23,001 nucleotides of DNA from Succinatimonas sp. UBA7265. GTDB taxonomy: Bacteria > Pseudomonadota > Gammaproteobacteria > Enterobacterales > Succinivibrionaceae. The stretch covers positions 1 through 23,001 of the forward strand of contig DKSD01000020.1 in NCBI GenBank assembly GCA_002473165.1, in the 5' to 3' direction. A model generated the notes under the pieces. The model saw only the letters and a program-made list of their open reading frames with translations, made no database searches and was not told the origin of the DNA. The position numbers were made by a program, and so were the translations under genes. Positions 7,058 through 14,223 of the stretch are shown piece after piece (the first letter of the stretch is position 1; every line of letters begins with the position of its first letter).

Positions 7058-8749
7058 ATGGTATCCCGCGGAGTTTTCTATTTTGTAACCGCCATTTTGT
7101 TTGTGGCGGGTATCCTGCTCATGGTCTACCAGCACCTCACTTTTGAAGTGCCGTTCCTGCCAGGTCAGGCGCGCACGCTGTGGAGCGTTGAGGCCAAGAT
7201 CGAGTTCCGCCCCTCAGGCGACGGCCCGGTGGCGGTGAACTTTGCCATGCCGGCCGTGCAGCCGGGGCTGTTGCAGGTGCGCCAGGACACTTCAAGCTTA
7301 GGTTATGGCGTGGACTACTTAACGCGCCACGGCAGCAATTACGTGGAGTGGACAAAGCGCAGCGTCAGCGGCGAGCAGGTGCTCTACTACCGCGCGGATT
7401 TCCTCATAGATGAGGACTCATCCTCCTCTTCTATGCGCATTCCGCCGCTTTCGGAAAACGCCGAGCCTGAGCCTTACGGCACGGCCATTGCCGAGCTTGC
7501 CGACAAGGCCGGATCGCGCTCTGCCGATCCTTTCTCTTTCACGGCGCAGATAATCAAAGAGCTGCGCAACTCAAAGGACAGCGAGTCGATCTCGCTTTTG
7601 CTAAAGCAGTACTCGCGTTCGGGGATCATCGTCAGGGCGCTGCGCGCCGCGGGCATCCAGGCCCGTGAAATCGGCATCGTCACGCTGGAAAACGGCCGCC
7701 GCAACCGCCAGCTTGAAAGCCGCGTTGCCGTGTTCTCCGGCCCCCGCTACCAGATCTTCAACCCCGAGGACGGCACATCGGGCATGCGCGAAAACCAGCT
7801 CATCTGGACGGACAACGGCAACCCGCTGTTAAACCTCACCGGCGGCAAAGCGGCCAGGGTGAGCTTCTCGATGCTCCGCCACCGCATCAGCGCCATCGAG
7901 GCCGGCAAACTCAAGGCCGGTGTTGACAAGGCCGCCGGCGGCGAAATGGTCTCGCTGTCCATCGAGGCGCTGCCTGTCGAGGAACAGTCCATGTTCAAGA
8001 ACATCCTGCTGCTCACCGTTGGCGTTCTCATAGTGGTTTTCCTGCGCATCATCGTCGGCGTCAAGACTTCCGGCACGTTCATGCCGGTGCTCATCGCCAT
8101 GGCCTTCCTGCAGACGAACCTCGTCGTCGGCCTCATCGGCTTCGTGGCGATCGTCGGCGTCGGCCTGGTCGTGCGCTCCTGGCTCTCCCACCTCAATTTG
8201 CTGCTCGTGGCCAGGATCTCTGCGGTGATCATCGTCGTCATCGGGATCATCGGATCGCTCTCGGTGCTCTCCTACAAATTCGGCCTCACCGAAGGCCTGA
8301 AAGTCGCGTTCTTCCCGATGATCATTTTGTCGTGGACCATCGAGAGAATGTCGATCCTCTGGGAAGAGGAAGGCTACCACGAGGTCTTAAAGCAGGGCGG
8401 CGGCTCGCTGTTCGTGGCCGTGTGCGCCTATCTTGCGATGAGCAGCGGCATCGTGCAGCACCTGACGTTCAACTTCATCGGCATCCAGTTCATCATCCTC
8501 TCGCTCGTGATGATCATGGGCAACTACACCGGCTTCAGGCTTACGGAGCTCAAGCGCTTTAAGCCTTTGGCAAGCCAGATCCGCAAGTATCCCAACGGCG
8601 ATCAGCAGGTGCAGGAATCCGAGCGGCTGCGCGGCGAGCTCAAAGAACTGCACGGCGATCCCCACAACGTCTACCGCAAATGGAAACACCAGGCGCAGGA
8701 CGAACTGAAAAAAGCCAAGGGCGCTGACGCAGGCGGCAAAGAGGACTGA
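7058..8749 (+). CDS. 7TM membrane protein with inactive transglutaminase domain (RloB-like)
   Basis: This 563-residue inner-membrane protein has one N-terminal membrane segment (about 7-27) and a large periplasmic region (about 30-310) with a transglutaminase-like fold. Around seven membrane helices follow (about 313-500), then a charged cytosolic tail of about 65 residues. The transglutaminase core is recognisable at YSRSGIIVRALRAAGIQAREIG, but the nucleophilic Cys is replaced (YSRSG) and the usual His strand reads LESRVAVFSG. It is therefore expected to be catalytically dead and probably binds peptide or partner. GGAGG lies just upstream, and the gene is coupled at both ends (gaps of 3 and 2 bases). 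I recall related proteins being linked to osmotic stress tolerance; the mechanism is unknown. Confidence 0.82.
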   Translation: MVSRGVFYFVTAILFVAGILLMVYQHLTFEVPFLPGQARTLWSVEAKIEFRPSGDGPVAVNFAMPAVQPGLLQVRQDTSSLGYGVDYLTRHGSNYVEWTKRSVSGEQVLYYRADFLIDEDSSSSSMRIPPLSENAEPEPYGTAIAELADKAGSRSADPFSFTAQIIKELRNSKDSESISLLLKQYSRSGIIVRALRAAGIQAREIGIVTLENGRRNRQLESRVAVFSGPRYQIFNPEDGTSGMRENQLIWTDNGNPLLNLTGGKAARVSFSMLRHRISAIEAGKLKAGVDKAAGGEMVSLSIEALPVEEQSMFKNILLLTVGVLIVVFLRIIVGVKTSGTFMPVLIAMAFLQTNLVVGLIGFVAIVGVGLVVRSWLSHLNLLLVARISAVIIVVIGIIGSLSVLSYKFGLTEGLKVAFFPMIILSWTIERMSILWEEEGYHEVLKQGGGSLFVAVCAYLAMSSGIVQHLTFNFIGIQFIILSLVMIMGNYTGFRLTELKRFKPLASQIRKYPNGDQQVQESERLRGELKELHGDPHNVYRKWKHQAQDELKKAKGADAGGKED

Positions 8750-8751
8750 TC

Positions 8752-9747
8752 ATGCTGCATTTTGGCAAACCGGCGTTTTTAAAGCGCTACGCCAATCCCC
8801 TTGAGATGGGCCGCGACGGCATCATGGGAATGAACCAGCGCAACATCAACTACATAAGCCGCTACAACCGCCGCTCGCTGTACCCTTTGGTCGACAACAA
8901 GCTCAAAACCAAGGGCATCGCCGTTTCGCACCATGTGAACACGCCGAAACTTATAGGCAGCGTGCAGGATCAGCACGACATTCAAAATGTCCTTGACATC
9001 ATTGGCGATCACAGCGAATTCTGTATCAAGCCTGCTCAGGGCTCAGGCGGCAAAGGCATTCTCGTCATCAAGGATCGCAACGCCCAAAACGGCCACTTCA
9101 TAAAATCATCGGGCGAGGAGATCAACAACCACGATCTGCGCCGCCACCTCACGAACATCCTCGCCGGGCTGTTCTCGCTGGGCGGGCGCCAGGACATCGC
9201 CCTCATCGAAGAGCTCATCCACTTTGACAACGTGTTCTCCGGTTTCAGCTATGACGGCGTCCCGGACACCCGCGTCATCGTGTTCCAAGGCTTTCCGGTG
9301 ATGTGCATGATGCGCCTGTCCACGCTGGCCTCCGACGGCAAAGCCAACCTGCACCAGGGCGCGGTGGGCGTGGGGATCTGCGTGCGCACCGGCCGCGCCG
9401 TGCGCGCCGTGCAGTTCAACCAGCCCATAGAGTTCCACCCGGACACCGATCGCAGGCTCTCAGAGCTCACCGTCCCCCACTGGCGCCAGGTTTTGGAACT
9501 GGCCGCCTCCTGCTATGAGATGTCAGGCCTGGGCTACATCGGCACCGACATCGTGCTCGATCGCGACAAAGGCCCGATGCTGCTCGAACTCAACGCCCGT
9601 CCGGGCCTTGCCATCCAGATCTGCAACAACGCCGGCCTGCTGCCGAGGCTTAGGCTTATCGAAGGCCTGACCAAACGCCAGCGCCTTACCGTGCCCGAGC
9701 GCGTGGAATTTTCCATGGAGCATTTCGGGGTCTGGAACCAAAGCTAA
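8752..9747 (+). CDS. Alpha-L-glutamate ligase-like ATP-grasp protein (RimK-related, RloC-like)
   Basis: This 331-residue cytosolic ATP-grasp enzyme belongs to the 'rimK-related glutamate ligase' family. The N-terminal LHFGKPAFLKRYANPLEMGRD segment and the MNQRNINYI box are typical of this subgroup. The ATP-binding loop is CIKPAQGSGGKGILVI (91-106). The C-terminal metal site is ELNARPG (Glu279, Asn281), and the domain ends at residue 331 with no RimK-type extension. ATP-grasp ligases of this group join a carboxylate to an amine, so addition of Glu to a protein or peptide is likely; the acceptor is unknown. It starts 2 bases after the 7TM gene stop, making three genes in one transcript. Confidence 0.83.
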   Translation: MLHFGKPAFLKRYANPLEMGRDGIMGMNQRNINYISRYNRRSLYPLVDNKLKTKGIAVSHHVNTPKLIGSVQDQHDIQNVLDIIGDHSEFCIKPAQGSGGKGILVIKDRNAQNGHFIKSSGEEINNHDLRRHLTNILAGLFSLGGRQDIALIEELIHFDNVFSGFSYDGVPDTRVIVFQGFPVMCMMRLSTLASDGKANLHQGAVGVGICVRTGRAVRAVQFNQPIEFHPDTDRRLSELTVPHWRQVLELAASCYEMSGLGYIGTDIVLDRDKGPMLLELNARPGLAIQICNNAGLLPRLRLIEGLTKRQRLTVPERVEFSMEHFGVWNQS

Positions 9748-9858
9748 ACTTCCCCTGAACGGGCTTTGGCCGCGATTTTCAGGAAAGCAAAACAGCGCGT
9801 TCCGTTTGCGAGCGGCGGCGCACTTTGGCAGGGCAAAAAATACCGCCTTAAAACCGCT

Positions 9859-9867
9859 TGTTATAAT
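9859..9867 (+). promoter_or_regulatory. Extended -10 promoter of the Na+/phosphate symporter gene
   Basis: TG-T-TATAAT is a consensus extended -10 element, about 33 bases before ATG 9900. There is no clear -35, which extended -10 promoters can do without. The 150-base gap before it has only a weak CCTGAA/TTCAGG hairpin as a possible end to the upstream operon. Confidence 0.6.
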
Positions 9868-9899
9868 CGCCCTGTACTCACGTCAGAGCGGGGGCGCGC

Positions 9900-11489
9900 A
9901 TGCATCTGATCCTCAGCCTGCTGGCGGCCGTGGCGCTGCTGGCATTCGGCGTAAACCTTACGAAGACCTCGGTGCTCAGGCTGTTTGCCTCATCCATCTC
10001 CCGAGTGTTCTCGCACTCGCTCATCTCACCGCCGCGCGCTTTTTTATCAGGCGTCGCCGCGACCATGCTGCTGCAAAGCAGCACCGCGGCCTCGCTTTTG
10101 GTCTCCTCTTTCCTCAAAAAGAACCTGCTCTCGCTGAGCACCGCCCTTACGATCATGTTAGGCGCCGATCTGGGCACGGCGCTCACCGCCCGCATCCTTA
10201 CGTTTGATCTCTCGCTGCTCTGCCCTTTTCTGCTCTCGCTGGGGGCCTTCTTTTACTTAAGCTCGTCGCAGCGGCCCAGGCTTAAGCACTCAGGCGGCAT
10301 AGTCTTAGGACTGGGGCTGATTTTGCTGGCGTTGCAGATGATCGTTCAGGCAGCGTCCCCGGCGCTGCACTCGGAGATCACCTCTGTCCTGCTCAATTCC
10401 CTGGCAGGCGAGATCGCCTTCTCCCTGATCCTGGGCGCGGCGCTTTCGATCCTGTGCTTTTCCTCGCTGGCCGCCGTGCTTTTGACCTCGCTCATTGCCG
10501 CGACCGGAACCATAGACCAGGGCTGCGCCGTCTCCGTGGTCATCGGCGCCAACCTGGGCTCGTGCGTGCTGGAGATCTTAGGCGCCTTAAAGCAGGGGCT
10601 TGACGCCAGGCGCGTCATGTTAGGCAACACGGCTTTCAAAATGATCATCGCCTGCCTCTGCTTAGCCTGCATGCCTTTTCTGGCCAAATTGCAGCAACAC
10701 ACCCTGCCCGCAGGTGACTTCGTGATTTGGTTCCACGTCGGCTTTAACCTGATGGTCTGCGTCACGATGCTGCCATGTGTGAGGACGGCCGAGCGCCTGC
10801 TCTACCTGGCGCTGCCAAAACTCTCCCAGCCGCAGTCGCCCGACGAGCCGCGGCATTTGGATGTCTCAGCCTACATGGATCCGGAACTGGCGCTGATCAA
10901 CTCCACCCGCGAGCTCTTAAGGCTCGGCGATTTCACCGCGAAAATGTTCGTAAACGTGCGCTGCGTGTTAAATGCCAAAGCGCTCAACGGGGAGAGCAGC
11001 AAGACCTTAAGGGAGCGCGTGCGCTATCTGGCACAACGCATCTCAGGCTATCTGGCGGCCATACCCTGCGACAGCAGCGCCCAGCGCCACCGGCTGTCGC
11101 TGTGCCTGCTGTGCACGGCAAGGCTCAGCGAGTTCTCCTCCATCGTCTTCAACATCCAAAAGCGCTCAGAGCAGCTTAGCGCCGCCGTCTCCGGGGAGAG
11201 GCTCGCGCAAAGCCGCAGCCTGGCTTTGCAGCTCTCTGACAAATGCGAGCTCGCCTTTGAGCACGCGCTGCACTGCTTTGCCTTTGGCAGCCAGGACCAT
11301 ATGCAGCAGTTTGAGCAGTCGCGCGCGCAATTCTCCGCGCTCATTGATAGCGCGGCCAAAGCGCAGTTTGAGGAGGGAAAGGATGAAAGCGAAGCGCAGC
11401 TTAAGATCACGATGCTCGAGCTGATAGGCCTGTTTCGCCAGACGCTGGTAATTTTTGAATCGGCCAAAAACGGTTTTGCCGAAGAGTGA
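9900..11489 (+). CDS. Na+/phosphate symporter family protein (NptA/YjbB type)
   Basis: This 529-residue membrane protein has two inverted Na/Pi-cotransporter repeats. The first has LLQSSTAASL (QSSTA at 59-63) and GADLGTALTA. The second has the degenerate pair LLTSLIAAT and GANLGSCVLE. The conserved QSS and G.N.GT motifs bind Na+ and phosphate. After about residue 330 comes a soluble PhoU-like helical region, as in bacterial NptA/YjbB. Bacterial homologues move phosphate, in E. coli probably outward; direction here is unknown. The second repeat lacks a clean QSS, which is unusual. The start at 9900 has only a G-rich purine tract upstream. The TGA is one base from the convergent rsuA stop. Confidence 0.85.
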   Translation: MHLILSLLAAVALLAFGVNLTKTSVLRLFASSISRVFSHSLISPPRAFLSGVAATMLLQSSTAASLLVSSFLKKNLLSLSTALTIMLGADLGTALTARILTFDLSLLCPFLLSLGAFFYLSSSQRPRLKHSGGIVLGLGLILLALQMIVQAASPALHSEITSVLLNSLAGEIAFSLILGAALSILCFSSLAAVLLTSLIAATGTIDQGCAVSVVIGANLGSCVLEILGALKQGLDARRVMLGNTAFKMIIACLCLACMPFLAKLQQHTLPAGDFVIWFHVGFNLMVCVTMLPCVRTAERLLYLALPKLSQPQSPDEPRHLDVSAYMDPELALINSTRELLRLGDFTAKMFVNVRCVLNAKALNGESSKTLRERVRYLAQRISGYLAAIPCDSSAQRHRLSLCLLCTARLSEFSSIVFNIQKRSEQLSAAVSGERLAQSRSLALQLSDKCELAFEHALHCFAFGSQDHMQQFEQSRAQFSALIDSAAKAQFEEGKDESEAQLKITMLELIGLFRQTLVIFESAKNGFAEE

Positions 11490-11490
11490 C

Positions 11491-12219
11491 TCAGCAAGCG
11501 CTGAACACGAGCTGCGCCTCGGCAGGGCTTAAAAGCCGGTATGCGCCTTCATCAAGCTCAGGATCGAGTTCCAGGGTGCCGATCTTAAGCCTTTTGAGCG
11601 CAACGACTTCATTGTCTGTGCATTCAAACAGGCGCTTGACCTCGTGGAAGCGCCCTTCCGTGACGCTGACCAAAGCGGTGCGCGGCCCTGTTATCTGCAA
11701 AACGGCGCTGCGGTAGCGCTCCTGCTCCTCAGGGTGCTTAAGCCCTCTGGCAAAGGCCGCGACATCCGCCTCCCTGAGATCTTTTAAAACCTGCGCCTCG
11801 TAGACTTTCACGACGCCTTTTTTTGGCGAGGTGACATTGTGGCTGTAGAGCCCGTCATCAGTGACAAGCAGCAGCCCCGTGGTATCGGCGTCCAGCCTGC
11901 CGACGCAGTGCAGCGTCTCGCAGCGCACCTCGGATGAGAACAGCGAGAGCACGAGCGGATGGCTGCTGTCGCGATCAGCGCAGACCATGCCCGCGGGCTT
12001 GTTGAGCATGAAGATCCTCGGGGCAAAGGCCTCAGAGGCGCTGCCCTCGTTGCCGTCCAGGGAGAGCACGGCATCCATGGCCACCTTGGCCGCAGGATCT
12101 GAGATCACCTCGCCGCCGGCCTCTACCAGGCCTTCCCTGATGATCCGCGCGGCCTCGGAGCGGCTGAGATCAAAGGTGTGCGCCACGGCTTTGTCAAGGC
12201 GCAGCAGTTTCTCAGCCAT
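11491..12219 (-). CDS. rsuA: 16S rRNA pseudouridine(516) synthase RsuA
   Basis: RsuA converts U516 of 16S rRNA to pseudouridine during 30S assembly. The 242-residue protein has an N-terminal S4 RNA-binding domain (about 4-60; RLDKAVAHTFDLSRSEAARIIREG). The synthase core follows, with KPAGMVC (74-80) and the catalytic motif GRLDADTTGLLLVTDDG (Asp110). Then come SPKKGVVKVYE and EGRFHEVKRLF, all typical of the RsuA/RluB/RluE/RluF group. RsuA is preferred over RluB/E/F because of length and overall similarity; this subfamily choice is likely but not certain. The ATG overlaps the end of fabB by 8 bases, so the two are coupled. Confidence 0.87.
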   Translation of the reverse strand: MAEKLLRLDKAVAHTFDLSRSEAARIIREGLVEAGGEVISDPAAKVAMDAVLSLDGNEGSASEAFAPRIFMLNKPAGMVCADRDSSHPLVLSLFSSEVRCETLHCVGRLDADTTGLLLVTDDGLYSHNVTSPKKGVVKVYEAQVLKDLREADVAAFARGLKHPEEQERYRSAVLQITGPRTALVSVTEGRFHEVKRLFECTDNEVVALKRLKIGTLELDPELDEGAYRLLSPAEAQLVFSAC

Positions 12220-13438
12220 GGTATTTCCTCAGCACGATCGAGGCGTTCGTGCCGCCAAAGCCGAAGCTGTTGGAGAGCACGGTGTTCACCTCGGCGCTGC
12301 GCGCCTCGTTGGCCACGATGTCAAAGCCCGCGCAGTGCTCGTCGAGATTGTCGATATTGATGGACGGGGCGATAAAGCCCTCCTCCATCATCATGAGACA
12401 GAAGATCGCCTCATTGACGCCGGCCGCGCCCAGCGCGTGCCCGGTCATGGATTTTGTCGAGGACAGCGGCGGAACCCTCTCGCCGAACACCTCGCGGATC
12501 GCCTCGAGTTCTTTGATGTCGCCAAGTTTAGTCGACGTGCCGTGGGTGTTGATGTAATCGACAGTCTCTGGGACCGTCGCCAGCGCCTGCCTCATGCAGC
12601 GCGCCGCGCCTTCGCCTGAGGGAACGACCATGTCCTCGCCGTCTGAGGTCTGGCCAAAGCCCGCGATCTCGGCGATGATATGCGCCCCGCGCTTTTTGGC
12701 GTGCTCCTCGGACTCAAGCACCAAAACGCCGCCGCCTTCGCCCTCGACGAAGCCGTCGCGATCGGCATCATAAGGTCTGGAGGCGCGCGCGGGGGTGTCG
12801 TTGTAAGCCTTTGACAGAGCGCCCATGCCGTCAAAAAGGCAGGCGAGCGTCCAGTCGGCCATTTCCGCGCCGCCTGCGAACATCACGTCGTGGCGCCCCA
12901 AGGCGATCTCATCGCAGGCGCGCTCGATGCTGTGCACGGAAGTCGAGCAGGCCGAGGCCACGGAGAAAGAGGCGCCGCGGATCTTAAAGGCCACGGACAG
13001 GCACGCGGATACGGTTGAGCACATCGCCTTGGGCACGGCATACGGCCCGACGCGCCTGATCCCCTTTTCCCTTAAATTGTCGGCCGCCTCCACGGTGGCT
13101 GCGGTATCGCCGCCGCCTGAGCTCATGATGAGCCCGGTGCGGTCATTGGAGACCATTTCAGGAGGCAGCCCCGAGGCGGCGATAGCCTCCTGCATGGCGA
13201 TGCAGCCAAAAGCGGCCGCCTTGCCCATGAAACGGAGCATCTTGCGGTCGATGAGCGCCTTAAAATCAAGCCCGCTCACCAGGCCCGCGACCTGCGAGCG
13301 CATGCCCTTTGCGGCATACTCGGGCGCGGCGACGATCCCGCTGCGCCCTGCACGCAGCGCTTTCACCACCGCATCGCGTCCGATGCCGATGGGTGAAACG
13401 ATCCCGTAACCTGTGACCACGACTTTTGCAAGAGACAT
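12212..13438 (-). CDS. fabB: 3-oxoacyl-ACP synthase I FabB
   Basis: FabB condenses malonyl-ACP with acyl-ACP and is needed for unsaturated fatty acid synthesis in gammaproteobacteria. With ATG 13438 it is 408 residues (E. coli 406). The catalytic residues fall at a constant +1 offset from E. coli: Cys164 in SVASACSTS, His299 in NTHGTST, and Lys329 and His334 in STKSMTGHALGAAG. RKMLRFMGKAAAFGCIAMQEAI and VGPYAVPKAM resemble FabB more than FabF. I chose ATG 13438 over a start 28 codons upstream because AGGAG lies 7 bases before it and the family starts here. A TATAAC at 13540-13545 (minus) may be its -10. It is cotranscribed with rsuA. Confidence 0.93.
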   Translation of the reverse strand: MSLAKVVVTGYGIVSPIGIGRDAVVKALRAGRSGIVAAPEYAAKGMRSQVAGLVSGLDFKALIDRKMLRFMGKAAAFGCIAMQEAIAASGLPPEMVSNDRTGLIMSSGGGDTAATVEAADNLREKGIRRVGPYAVPKAMCSTVSACLSVAFKIRGASFSVASACSTSVHSIERACDEIALGRHDVMFAGGAEMADWTLACLFDGMGALSKAYNDTPARASRPYDADRDGFVEGEGGGVLVLESEEHAKKRGAHIIAEIAGFGQTSDGEDMVVPSGEGAARCMRQALATVPETVDYINTHGTSTKLGDIKELEAIREVFGERVPPLSSTKSMTGHALGAAGVNEAIFCLMMMEEGFIAPSINIDNLDEHCAGFDIVANEARSAEVNTVLSNSFGFGGTNASIVLRKYHG

Positions 13439-13746
13439 TCCCCGCTCCTTATCATCTTTCCGCGCTCCGTGCGGCTTTTTTATTCCTGTATGTGTCTTGC
13501 GCCGCCCCGGAAGAATTCGCACTCATTCTGACACAGATCGTTATACACATTGCCTTTGAAGTCAGAAATTATCAATTAAGGCCTGTTTTCAAAATTTTAT
13601 TTAAATAGATCAACTAAATTAAAATTTTTGGCATCGCAGAATTTTCGCGTTCCCGCATTGCAGCCCAAACGGTGGCTCAATCTTAATTGTTGTATAATGC
13701 CTGAGGTTTTTTAAGGGCCGCAGGCCCGTGTCAGCAACATAGATTT
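13439..13746. promoter_or_regulatory. Divergent fabB/infA intergenic region with promoters and two hairpins
   Basis: For infA, TATAAT at 13693-13698 lies 48 bases before the ATG, with no good -35. The start of transcription would be near 13705. A GGGCC-GCA-GGCCC hairpin (13715-13727) then falls in the leader, and no Shine-Dalgarno precedes ATG 13747. For fabB, TATAAC (13540-13545, minus) is a candidate -10. A plus-strand hairpin with six T (CCGCGC/GTGCGG, 13460-13481) lies inside the fabB leader. The middle (about 13550-13680) is AT-rich and otherwise featureless. Confidence 0.5.
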
Positions 13747-13965
13747 ATGGCGAAAGAAGAAAGCATTGAAATGCAGGGCGTGGTGCTTGAGACCCTGCCG
13801 AATACCATGTTCAGAGTGCAGCTGGATAACGGCCATGTCGTGATGGCTCACATCTCCGGCAAAATGCGCAAGAATTACATCAGGATCCTCACCGGTGACA
13901 AGGTCACCGTGCAGATCACACCCTACGATCTGACCAAGGGCCGCATCACTTTCCGTTCTCGCTAA
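13747..13965 (+). CDS. infA: Translation initiation factor IF-1
   Basis: IF-1 occupies the ribosomal A site during initiation. The 72-residue protein is a single OB fold of exactly the E. coli length, with near-universal segments: MAKEESIEMQGVVLETLPN, FRVQLDNGHVVMAHISGKMRKNYIRI and LTGDKVTVQITPYDLTKGRI. It begins at ATG 13747 without a visible Shine-Dalgarno and ends at TAA 13963-13965, 21 bases before a strong terminator. It is a single-gene transcription unit. Confidence 0.98.
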   Translation: MAKEESIEMQGVVLETLPNTMFRVQLDNGHVVMAHISGKMRKNYIRILTGDKVTVQITPYDLTKGRITFRSR

Positions 13966-13985
13966 AGCGCGGGATTTACCGTTCT

Positions 13986-14012
13986 GCCGCAGCTTGCTGC
14001 GGCTTTTGTTTT
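13986..14012 (+). terminator. Terminator of infA
   Basis: GCCGCAG (13986-13992) and CTGCGGC (13997-14003) pair perfectly around CTTG, followed by TTTTGTTTT. It ends 5 bases before the -35 of the next promoter. Confidence 0.92.
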
Positions 14013-14017
14013 GCCTC

Positions 14018-14046
14018 TTGACAGCCCCGGCAGAGCGTTTTACACT
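14018..14046 (+). promoter_or_regulatory. Strong sigma-70 promoter of the infA-icd intergenic small RNA
   Basis: A perfect TTGACA (14018-14023), exactly 17 bases and TACACT (14041-14046) predict a start at about 14053. This is the best promoter in the window, and there is no plus-strand protein gene after it for over 1.5 kb. Confidence 0.75.
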
Positions 14047-14052
14047 TTATTT

Positions 14053-14157
14053 TGTTAGTTAGCTATAACTAACTCGGATGGGCGTTTTCTCCTTTTACAA
14101 CCATCCTGAATTGAATGCAGTGTGATTGCGGGCGTCGCGATGCGGCGCCTGTTTTTT
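14053..14157 (+). ncRNA. Predicted trans-acting small RNA between infA and icd
   Basis: A consensus promoter and an intrinsic terminator delimit about 105 bases with no credible reading frame. Three stem-loops follow in order. The first is GTTAGTTA-GCTA-TAACTAAC (14054-14073), at or next to the 5' end. The second is GGATGG/CCATCC (14076-14081 / 14101-14106), with a 19-base U/C-rich loop containing TTTTCTCCTTTT. The third is the terminator stem with six U. This layout is typical of Hfq-type regulatory RNAs. The loop is complementary to ribosome binding sites of the AGGAGAA type. I recognise no known family. The 5' palindrome may act as a DNA operator, an RNA hairpin, or both. Confidence 0.6.
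14131..14157 (+). terminator. Terminator of the infA-icd small RNA
   Basis: GGCGTCGC (14131-14138) pairs with GCGGCGCC (14142-14149), eight pairs including one G-U, followed by TG and six T (14152-14157). Confidence 0.82.
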
Positions 14158-14181
14158 ATCTGAATTATCTAAAAATTGCAT

Positions 14182-14203
14182 AAAAAACCCGCCTGGCGGC
14201 GGG
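14182..14203 (-). terminator. Terminator of icd
   Basis: CCCGCC (14188-14193) and GGCGGG (14198-14203) form the stem. Read on the minus strand it is followed by six T (14182-14187), 20 bases after the icd stop. Confidence 0.88.
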
Positions 14204-14223
14204 CTCTCATCTTTAAAAAATCT

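Noticed and set aside
7829..8380. 183-residue minus-strand frame inside the 7TM gene
   Set aside because: The composition (runs of Asp, His, Glu, Arg) is that of an antisense shadow of hydrophobic codons; there is no start signal.
11861..12619. 252-residue plus-strand frame across rsuA and fabB
   Set aside because: It spans two certain minus-strand genes and their junction; Ser/Arg-rich shadow translation.
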